From Girardinichthys multiradiatus (taxonomy: Eukaryota; Chordata; Actinopteri; Cyprinodontiformes; Goodeidae): a stretch of DNA of 64,000 bases. A program made the position numbers and the translations under genes. Below are positions 55,375 to 64,000 of this stretch, piece after piece; the first letter of the stretch is position 1, and every line of letters begins with the position of its first letter. The stretch covers positions 18,311,462 to 18,375,461 of the forward strand of contig NC_061818.1 of NCBI RefSeq assembly GCF_021462225.1, written 5' to 3'. Under the pieces are notes generated by a model. It did not search any database. It was given only the letters and a program-made list of their open reading frames with translations, and was not told where the DNA came from.

Positions 55375-57255
55375 ACTAATCCTGTCCTCCGCTACAGCTG
55401 AAGAGTGTACAGACGCATTTATGGATTCACAGTTTGTTAAATCAATTGGTCTAGATACCACATTATGTCCTAATGACTTCCTCTCTTTTTTTAATGACAC
55501 CTGTTGAGTGATCCTAGTTTCTATTGCCCCTGTTAGGCTCAAGCATTCTAAACCTAAGGCTGAGCCCTGGTTACGTAACAGCATTGTACGTGACCTCAAG
55601 AGGAAATGCAGAAAAGTGGAACGACTGGGGAGAAAGGACAAACTTCATACATCTCTGGTTTTATTAATGAACAGTCTTGCTCACTATCAGAGATCCGTTA
55701 AAGATGCAAACACCCAATTTCTGTCTTCCTTTATCTCTAACAATTGCCATTGTCCTAGGGTGTTATTTAACACAGTTAACTCTGTCTTGCATCCATCTAA
55801 ATTTGTTTTGTTAAACGCCTCGACTACTACCTATAAGAATTTATTTTATTTTTTTCTTTAAAAAGTGGCATCTGTTGGACAGGCTTCTGTGTTTAGTTTC
55901 CTCTGCTTCTACTGCTGGTTCTGCTGTATTCGAGCAGTTTTAAGCAGTATCTCTTTCTTTACTGACCAATTGTGCAACAATGAAAATCACAAATTGCCCT
56001 CTTGATTTTCTTTCAACAAAGTTATTGAAAGAAGTGTTTAATACCATAGATTCAGCAGTTTTGTCCTTCATTAATTCCTGTTTAGATTCATAAATTGTAC
56101 CAGCTCACTAAGAAGAGGCCTGACTGTTGTGAGGCCTCTTCTTAAGAAACCCCACCTTGATCCTCTGATTTTATCTAATTTTAGACCAATCTCCCACATG
56201 CCTTTCTTATCTAAGGTTTTATCCAGCTACAACCATTTTTAGAAGATGAGATCATTGAGAAGTTCCAATCTGGCTTTAGATCGCAACATAGCACATGTCT
56301 CTCGATGAAAGGTGTCTGGTTGTTCTGGTGCTGCTGGATCTCACATCAGCCTTTGATACTGTGGATCACTCTGTCCTATTGTCACGACCAAACCACTTTG
56401 TTGATGTCCATGGCTTAGCTCTCAAGTGGTTTATATCCTATCTTGCTCGTAGAAATTTTTCTGTTATAATTAATGGCATGTCTTGTGGGTGCCACAGGGC
56501 TCCACCCTTGGCCCTCTCCTTTTCTCCCTCTACATTCTGCCACTCGGAGTGATTATCGCACGGCACCACCTGTCTTTCCATTGTTACGCAGATGACATCC
56601 AGATCTATCTGTCCTTAAAACCAAGTGACAGTAACTCCCAACACTGCTTTCTTGAGTGCACGTCTGCAGTTAAACAATGGTTTAAATTTCTTGTTTTTAA
56701 ACAAACAAAAGACTAAGCACATTCTACTTAGTAGTAATGTCAGCAGTGATGTTAGTGCTCTGAATTTAAATTTCAGTAATACTGTAATACCACTGTTAAA
56801 AATCTAGGGGTAATTTTTGGTAAGGATTTCAAGTTTAGTAAGCAAATTAATTCAGCAGTCAGGTCGAGCTTACGTCTTTTGGCTAAAGTTAATCCTGTTT
56901 TAAACCACTCAGACCTTGAGAAGACTATACATGCTTTTATCAGCTGAAGAATTGACTACTGGAAAGCTCTTTATGTTAGTTGTCAGTCAGTCAGAACTCA
57001 GTCGTCTGCAACTAGTCTGACATGCAGCTGCCCGGCTTCTTATTCAGAATAATAAATATTACTAGATATTATTTAATATCCAGTAGTTTGGTGGCACATT
57101 TTTCCAGTGTTCCTATTGTTTTATTGTTGTTTCTGTAGTTGGTTGTTATTCTACCTTTATGAAGTGTTTTTCCTTTTTATTTGTGCTTTGTATAGCACTT
57201 TAGTTGCCTAGCCAGCAGTTTTGAAAGGGACTGCAAATAAATAAATAATAATAAT
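55375..57255 (+). pseudogene. L2/CR1-type LINE remnant
   Basis: In order on the + strand: the region between endonuclease and RT (KHSKPKAEPWLRN, RKCRKVERLGRKDKLH, AHYQRSVKDANTQFLSSFIS), a decayed stretch with kpHLDPL-like sequence, RT block LLDLTSAFDTVDHSVLL, then in another frame [19 protein letters not shown] and [15 protein letters not shown], the catalytic YADD. The sequence ends in a TAAA-rich tail near 57235-57255. Several frameshifts and stops break it, and the 5' part is missing. Confidence 0.8.
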
Positions 57256-59959
57256 GTGCTTGGTAGTGCAACTGCTAGCAAAAAGTTCCTGGTTGGAATG
57301 GTTGTCACATGGTCCAGTGCATAAAGTGCAAGAAGTGAGCACACCATAACTGTACTCCAGGATAGCCACTGTTTTTCTGTCAAAACTGCGGCTCAAAAAG
57401 TAAGTAAATAAAATAATAGAGATTTGGACAGTCGTAATCCTGTACTGTTATACACATCTTGATTAAATTTTTTGTAACACCACAATAGCCTAGTCTATGT
57501 GTACTGTCATTTCATGACAATTGAGATGCTGTTGTCTCTATAATTTGTTGTTTTAACTAAGGTATGAAATTAAACATCGTATTAAAAACTATTTTTTCAG
57601 AAGCCTCCTTTCTAAAATGCTTTCTCATTGAAATATAATTAGGACAAACAACCCCACAATGGGGTTGGTTGTCACAATTGCACAATTTGTATTTGGTGGT
57701 GTGTACTTTTTGAATTAATTTCTCTTGAGAAGGTTAAAGTCACTCTATTCCGACCAGACACTTTAGGCTTCTATTACACATTGAAATTGTATAGATTAAG
57801 CATAGCATTGTTTTAGAATTTAAATGAACGCAAAAGGTCTGACAACTAACCTCACTCTGCCCTACTTTATGAGGTGAAGCCAAGTCTCCACCTTGTGAAC
57901 TATTTGTGTAATTCAGCTTCACATCTATGTAACATGCTTATGCTTTTGTCAACTTGATCAAAACTAGACAGAGGGATGTCCAGAGCTGGCCCAGCTGTGC
58001 ATACTTTTTCTTTAATGAGCTTGCAGATGCATACCCAAACGCAGCAAACCTAGCCACACCATCTTGTATTATTTTAAAGTGGTCTTAATCAATTGTTAAG
58101 CAAGCCTTTTAAAAGGTATTCCAATGCCTTTTTTTAGTGTTTGGATGCTTTTGTGTTCATTTTCTGTGCACATGGCCATGATAGTATACCATGCAGAGGT
58201 GAAGAAAATGAAGAAGAGTCAGTCCTAAAAGTAGGGAAAAAAAAATGTCGATAGTAAATAAAAGGTATCCAAGATTAAAGCATTTAAAACTTGGGAGAAA
58301 AATCCAGCAACGATGAAAAGAGATGCAACATCCTTCATTTGATCATTCACTGTATGCCCTTTAATTGGTACTTTTCACTGTAGAAAGTTACTGTAAACGA
58401 CAAGATGGAAGCCAGATCACTTGGATAGTCTGACAGGTGCTGAACACAGCAATGGCTGGAAAAGACAGTAAAACACAGTAAAATAAGAGATGGTTTCAAC
58501 CCAGAGTGACCAGCAGATGGCGCATTTGGAGTAGGAATTTGTGAATGAGCCTTGCGTCAGGCATCTCATCTTTCCTGAAAGAAAATGTTCTGACTGCACA
58601 TTAAATGCAGTATATTAAATGCACATGAAAACTGGAAAAAAAAATCCTTATTGTAGCAGCTTAAAACCTATTAACATAATCTAAACAAACTACATATTAA
58701 CTTCTGAATTAATTTGGAAGACCACTACTCTGACAGTATGATGTTTAAACTATGCAAGCAAGAAGCATGTTTTCTCCATTAAATGGTTGTCAATCACATA
58801 CCAAATAATTTCTTGAAATACAGCTTCCTACAAGAACATGCTGCAACAGAATATTTTGAAACTTCAAGATTTCATATCTATATGCATGCAGTTCTAACAC
58901 ATTTAATGCATTACTTCAAATGAAATGTGAAGTACTGGCCAGTTTCTGATCTTCATGCAAAGTTAGGGGAATAAACTTTTTTACCCAAATATGGTCTCAG
59001 GGAAGCGGCACGCTGACGCAATCGTTGCTACTGTTGCTTTAAATGGCTTCAGGAAACAAGGGCTCCCACGCACGTCATGGGTTTTCCTCAGCAAGGCCCC
59101 ACAAGAGCAGGATGTGCCTAATATGGGCATCTGTCTGTTAACCCCAACCCTCCTCCCTCCCTTTCCTTTCTGTTGTTTCCTGCAAAAGGAAGCAGCACAC
59201 TGGGGGATGGGTGAGACCAGAAGGAAGCTTGAACTAATAATACAGCTTCTCTTCTTGAGTGTTCCAGATAGCTGCAGGGATAGAATGTCATTCATTTTTG
59301 ATATGAGGGTGACTAATTATAGACAGAAATTCCTTCCACGGATTCAACTACTGCTGCTCCTGCTTATGCACATCAAAATAGCCACTTGTACATTGTTAAA
59401 CGTGTATGTACAAACATAAACATGTCTGTAGACAAGTCAGCTTCTCGTTAGGTTTACCAGAAAAGGTTTTCAGAAAAACTACAGTTATTTTGAATAACAG
59501 AGTAAAATTACAGCAGTTTTGCTCAATTAAGATGTTGTACAAAAAACAGTTTAACATAATACATATATCTTTTCTGAAGAACCTTTTCAATATAAGATTA
59601 AACCTTATTTCTTATTATATACAAATTAACAAATCTCAAATTGCTAAGTATTCAGTTCCAGTGCTAAATAATTTCACCAGCAGCCAAACTGATGGTATTA
59701 CGGTCCCAAATATTGTTTATATGCAAATAGGGAGCTGATAACTTCAGAAACTGTACAAAAACCGATGGTAAAAAGTCTTGTTACATATTTAATTTGTGTA
59801 GAAAACTTCTAAATAGAATGGATGAATTACATTGTTAAAGACTAGGGCAGACATGCATATGTAGAATATTAGCAATCTGAAATTTTTGGTTCCACCAAAG
59901 GTTTGCAGATTTCTTCTAATATGTATTGGAAAGACATTTTGTGTTCCAGCAATTTCTGA
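57256..59959. other. Intergenic DNA between the LINE and ier2
   Basis: No gene was recognised. A locally GC-richer stretch at about 58990-59240 stands out from its surroundings and could be a regulatory element of ier2, but nothing identifies it. Confidence 0.4.
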
Positions 59960-60480
59960 CTTTCATAGAAATAATTCTCACTTTCAGTCTCATATTGTTG
60001 ACTTTGAACGTCAGGGTCACAATTATGGCTAAATCCTATATTTATTTATTTTTGTCTATTAGCTAGGACCTTAAAAGTCATATTTGTTACTTTTTGTCAT
60101 AACTTTAAAACTCAAAAAAGTTGGCATCAACTCTTATAACTAAGACCTTAAAAGACAAACTAATTTGGACTAAATATCATAATAATTATTTAGTTATTAT
60201 TTATATCTGTTAGTTCAAATACGAAATTGTAATTTTTTATCCCATATTTATGACTTTGGAAATTAAAATTTTGACATAATCTTTTAAGTATTACTTTATA
60301 TCTCTTGGTTATAACTCTTAAAGTCACGTAACTGTGGCTTTGACTGATAATTGAAATTTTGGAAAGAAAATTTCTCTTTGAATGTGAAAATTATGACTTT
60401 ATGACATCTCATGGATTTCAAAGTGAAAATGTACAATTTTCAAACTCATATTTATGACATTAATTTTCATAAACATGAAA
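59960..60480. repeat. Degenerate repeats of TGACTTT / TAACTTTAAA words
   Basis: Words such as ctgactttcatag, gttgactttgaac, cataactttaaaac, tatgactttggaaat and ttatgactttatgac recur every 20-60 bases. This resembles a decayed tandem repeat. Confidence 0.4.
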
Positions 60481-60699
60481 CAGGCTACCATATATATATA
60501 CACACACACGTTATTATGTGCATATATATCCATACATTTGTGCCTTTTTTAAATCTGTGGCCTTTTTGAAATCTTTGTGACCTCGCTGTTTTACAACAGT
60601 TTTTATTTATAATCTTAGGACTGGCATTAAACTAAAGTTAGAAGCTTATTGAAAATAGTTCACACTTGACCTACACAGCTGCTCCACGGCTGATAGGCG

Positions 60700-60770
60700 G
60701 GACTGATGACGCTAAGCGAGTGTGACGTCAGCGAGGTTATAAGTATCTGTCCCGCGTGGAATCTGTATTG
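60700..60770 (+). promoter_or_regulatory. ier2: ier2 core promoter
   Basis: A CRE half-site-like TGACGC (60707-60712), a full palindromic CRE TGACGTCA (60723-60730) and a TATA box TTATAAG (60738-60744) lie in order 95-130 bases before the start codon. Transcription should begin near 60768. This suits a gene induced quickly through CREB/ATF-type factors. I found no perfect serum response element in the window. Confidence 0.7.
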
Positions 60771-60838
60771 TGTCTGCGAGAGAAGTTACAGCGGAGTGAC
60801 GAGGTTGTTAAAGTGATTGTTTCGAAACAAGCTGCGAG

Positions 60839-61372
60839 ATGGAGGTCAGCGCTGAGGCCAAGAGGATCATGGTGGTGGCTTTGGGGAAACTGTACAGCTC
60901 CCGTACGCAGCGTGGGGGTCTCCGGCTGCACCGGAGCCTCCTCTTGACTCTGGTGATGAAATCCGCTCGGGACATTTACCACGCCGCACAGACGACAACG
61001 GCTGAAGGTTTGGAAGAAGACCGCGAAGACCAACAGCCCTCTGAGGTTGAGATGACCACAGAGACGAGCGACACTCCGGAGCTCCAGGGCACAGCTTCTC
61101 TTCCTCTCATGGCCACCGACGCGGACGTTCAGGGCCGAACGCAAAACCAGGAGAATACGTGTCTGAGCGGGCCGCCGCACCACACGCGGAAGAGACGGGG
61201 CAAAGTTACGGCTGAGCCGGACTTCCTGCCCTGTAAGAAGGCAAAACTGGAGTACGGGACTGCTCAACAGCTCATTGTCACTTCAGTTCTGGTGGACTAT
61301 GCGAACTGTAGTAGTGAGCTGGGACCTTCTCCAAACCCCATCCCCCTACAGACAGTCATAGCAGCGTGTTGA
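60839..61372 (+). CDS. ier2: Immediate early response 2 (IER2)
   Basis: A single-exon frame of 177 codons. The N-terminal part has the IER family signature: EAKRIMVVALGKLYSSRTQR, GGLRLHRSLLLTLVMKSARD, IYHAA. The middle is acidic and Thr/Glu-rich. Two basic clusters, HTRKRRGKV and CKKAKLE, look like nuclear localisation signals. The C-terminus (QQLIVTSVLVDYANCSSELG) is less conserved. Family members are short-lived nuclear proteins induced by growth factors and involved in transcriptional responses, motility and, in fish embryos, laterality. Human IER2 is 223 residues and also intronless, so this one is shorter in the middle. The start was chosen because the family signature begins right at this ATG, at a suitable distance from the TATA box. 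Confidence 0.85.
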   Translation: MEVSAEAKRIMVVALGKLYSSRTQRGGLRLHRSLLLTLVMKSARDIYHAAQTTTAEGLEEDREDQQPSEVEMTTETSDTPELQGTASLPLMATDADVQGRTQNQENTCLSGPPHHTRKRRGKVTAEPDFLPCKKAKLEYGTAQQLIVTSVLVDYANCSSELGPSPNPIPLQTVIAAC

Positions 61373-61800
61373 GCGCCCTGAGAGAGGTGTTCAACACCCT
61401 GAAAGTTTTCAACTGGGCCCCGTGGGAGCCATGATCGCCCACTACGGTGCGCCTGTTCCAGTGTCTGGGAAGAGCCACGCCAGGGAAAGCGTGGCTCTGA
61501 GGGGACTCTGGGCACCTTGGGCCTGTTTCAGTTGGAGCACGGCAGTTCCTGCGACTCCGTGCCTCATAATGTCTTTATTTGAATGCAGGAGGAATTCCGG
61601 AAAGCCACAGTGATTGGGACTGTTTCTGCGCTCGTTGACTTATTTACACCAATATGTGAACTCTGTTGCTGCTTCACACAGCAGACTTAATGTAAGCTCG
61701 TTATTGTCTACATGTTGACTTAATATAGAAGATGTGAACAAGTGTAAAATTATCATTTACTGCATCTACCTCAGTATTTATTAAAACTTTTTTACTTGAT
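61373..61800 (+). other. ier2: ier2 3'UTR with candidate AU-rich and poly(A) signals
   Basis: ATTTA pentamers occur near 61643, 61755 and 61777, and ATTAAA lies at 61780-61785 about 400 bases after the stop. AU-rich elements are usual in unstable immediate-early mRNAs. A small open frame at 61422-61613 has no support. Confidence 0.5.
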
Positions 61801-63409
61801 AAAACTGTCAAGAGTGTTTTTTTTTTTTTCCTTGAAAACACACTTCATCCATTGAGGTCAATGAAAGAGGTTTATATTTAGTAAAACTCAGTGTGAAAGT
61901 GGTGCCTTTGGAACCTTGATTGGGTGCTGAGAAGTTGTTTTCCTTCCCCCACAGTTTCACATCCCCCATGCTGATTAGCACAATAAAAGCAGGGACAACT
62001 CAAAAGACTGTGATCCTGAAGAATGAAGGGGGGGAGGATGCAATAAAGCCATTGACTGGCCAAATACTGACAACAATGGAGTGATTGTTGCTACTCAAGT
62101 ATTACTGCATGGTTGTGGGTTGAGTTAGTTATTGTTTTTCCCGTTACAAGCATGAAAATACTCTTGCATCATTAAAGTGAAAAAAAAATTGTTTAAATAA
62201 GTAAACCATGACGTAAATAAGTTTCCTGTAGCTGGTGTGCAGGGATTCACCAGTAGCTGTGTTTGTTTTGGGGGAAGGGGTAATACCGCAAAAGGGGAAA
62301 AACGAGGAATGCAGGAGGGGGGGTGTATGGCTGTGTGAGGCCCCAACTGAGCGCTTATTCTTCCGGCTGAAACCGGAGCACCGTCTATACACAGATCTGG
62401 ATGAGTCTGGTCATGCCTGTGAAAGTGCGAGCGTCATACACATTACACACAAATACACAGACTGGTTTCTCTCATCAACTCATGATGTGTAAAGGAGGCA
62501 CTGCTCAATATATTTACATTATAAATCTCAGACACCTATAGGAAATGTGACCTAATTATTTTATCTTCCACTAATGAATTACAAGGAGTATACTTATTTG
62601 TTTTGAACATGTCTCCTTTAGGATAACCAGGTACTTTCTATTAGGATTTGTTCAAATCATTAAAAACTGGGCACAGTCCAGAACACTTAGCTGGTATATC
62701 GCCCAGCTAGAAATTATAAAAAGGCTATGTGGGAACAGCAGGACAAGGTCAGAGCGATCTGAATCCATCATTAAACACAATGTAAATGTACAATAGTAAT
62801 GTTATAACTACTAGCGTTAACCATCTGGTCGATACACAGTCTGGACTACATCACATTCTACTGATTCATTGAATGTATTAATTATTAAAGACGGCATTTT
62901 GCATCTCAGCAAGCAAGCAACAAGTCACGTGGTAAAAGTTGGCACCCGCTCAGATATATATATATATACACAAACACACACATATATCTAACAGGATCCC
63001 CCAATTCTTTGTCGGGTGACACAAATGATGCACAGCCACTTCCAGCATTTGGCCCGTCTCTTTTCAGACGTGGAAAGAAGAAGAGCGACTAAATGACAGT
63101 GATGAATGTGTGCAGTACCTTGCTATATTACTGAAGTAAATTTTATAATCTTGTTTCTACCCCAGCTTCTTGTTCATACCTGTCAGCTCCTTTAAAACAT
63201 TAGTACTTCTAGAATGGAAACATTAAATCACAGTTCAAATAAATTCCATAATTTTGGAAAAGGTTTATTTAGTTAAAGAAATAATCTGACTAATTTGAGC
63301 AACGAAATTATAAGAAAAAACAAAAATCTCACTTGGCTCTCCTCAGATACCTAAGAGTTCAAATTTGTGATAAAGCTAGTAGGTCTCCATGTCTCAATTA
63401 TAATAAAAA
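61801..63409. other. Intergenic DNA downstream of ier2
   Basis: It contains a T-run at 61818-61829 and a TA/CA microsatellite at 62955-62990. No gene was recognised. Confidence 0.4.
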
Positions 63410-63615
63410 CATGTTGATAGAATGAATTAAATTTGAATGTAAACTCTCTACATGGAGTTTTGAATGTTCTCCCTATGCATGTACAGGTTCTCTCTGGATA
63501 CTCCGGCTTTCTCCCATAATCCCGAAAACATGAATGAAGGTTAATTGGTCTCTCTAAACTGCCAATGTGTATGAATGTGTGCGTGCATGGTTGTTTGTCC
63601 TGTGTGTCTCTGGCA
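63410..63615. repeat. Non-LTR retrotransposon 3'-end type repeat
   Basis: ggttctctctggatactccg, gaaggttaattggtctctct and tttgtcctgtgtgtctctgg match the tail-type repeat seen at 6130-6395, in the opposite orientation. Confidence 0.55.
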
Positions 63616-64000
63616 CAGTTCATTTCTGGCACGTCATAATCTGGATTATTGGGAATATTTGAAGTGATTATTATAATTCTGACCTTCAAATTTACATGAA
63701 CATAGACCTCTCTGTGTTCATCTTGAATGTAACATACACTGACAACAGCTGTCACTGTCAATCAGATTTCAGTAATTTCAGTGAAGAACTAAGTATGCAT
63801 AAACTCACATTAACACAAAACAATACTGAGTAAAAAACGACTGTGGAAAATAAGACAAAGGCGTGTGCATTCTCTCTGGATTTTATTCTTTAGGAAGAGA
63901 TCTGTTTGGAATTACAAAATGCACTGGTAGAAATAGCGGTGAGACTGGCCGAGAGTGAGAGAGGTTAGAGTGTGAGAGAGACTAGAGCTAGAGAGGAAGG
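63616..64000. other. Window end, no gene recognised
   Basis: The sequence ends in a GAGA-rich stretch (63950-64000). No exon is supported. Confidence 0.35.

Noticed and set aside
59406..59738. 110-codon open frame
   Set aside because: AT-rich DNA with biased Asn/Ile/Lys composition and no domain.
61422..61613. 63-codon open frame after ier2
   Set aside because: It lies in the ier2 3'UTR, has no IER signature and no support as a continuation of the gene.
63351..63761. 136-codon - strand open frame
   Set aside because: It spans a non-LTR tail-type repeat and has no recognised domain.

Overview
This window is vertebrate nuclear DNA, almost certainly from a percomorph teleost. It has spliced genes with GT-AG introns, a teleost-type immunoglobulin heavy-chain membrane exon, several Tc1/mariner families, fish-type LINEs, and long GATA, CA and TA microsatellites. 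I cannot name the species from the sequence alone.

Three host loci are supported, all on the + strand. (1) Positions 21-1072 hold the last two constant-domain exons and the two membrane exons of an immunoglobulin heavy chain, best matched to IgT/IgZ (tau). The upstream exons lie outside the window. (2) nacc1 (nucleus accumbens associated 1, BTB-BEN) has probable non-coding exons at about 13.0-13.9 kb, seven coding exons between 23829 and 34500 that join in frame into 571 codons, and a roughly 3.1 kb 3'UTR ending near 37.6 kb. (3) ier2 (immediate early response 2) is a single-exon gene at 60839-61372 with a palindromic CRE and a TATA box just upstream. From general knowledge, NACC1 and IER2 are also close together in human 19p13.

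Most of the rest is transposable elements, often nested. Three copies of a DD34E Tc1 element with about 200-bp terminal inverted repeats lie at 18.1, 27.3 and 40.6 kb; the third has a complete 334-codon transposase frame. A DD36E (Incomer-like) element has three full-length copies and one end fragment at 4.0, 21.7, 50.2 and 50.5 kb. A DD38E (Intruder-like) element at 51.8 kb is cut by a retroviral LTR. Another DD34E element at 45.1 kb carries a solo LTR with a 5-bp target duplication. A short Tc1 derivative at 47.2-49.3 kb holds a 1.75 kb LTR-like insert. LINE remnants lie at 2.5-3.1, 7.2-9.7 (with a 15-bp target duplication) and 55.4-57.3 kb. Older degenerate Tc1 fragments fill much of the introns and intergenic DNA.

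I saw no tRNA, rRNA or CRISPR and no prokaryotic features. Exon boundaries rest on splice consensus, frame continuity and family knowledge. Element family names rest on D-to-E spacing and end sequences counted by eye, not on a database search.
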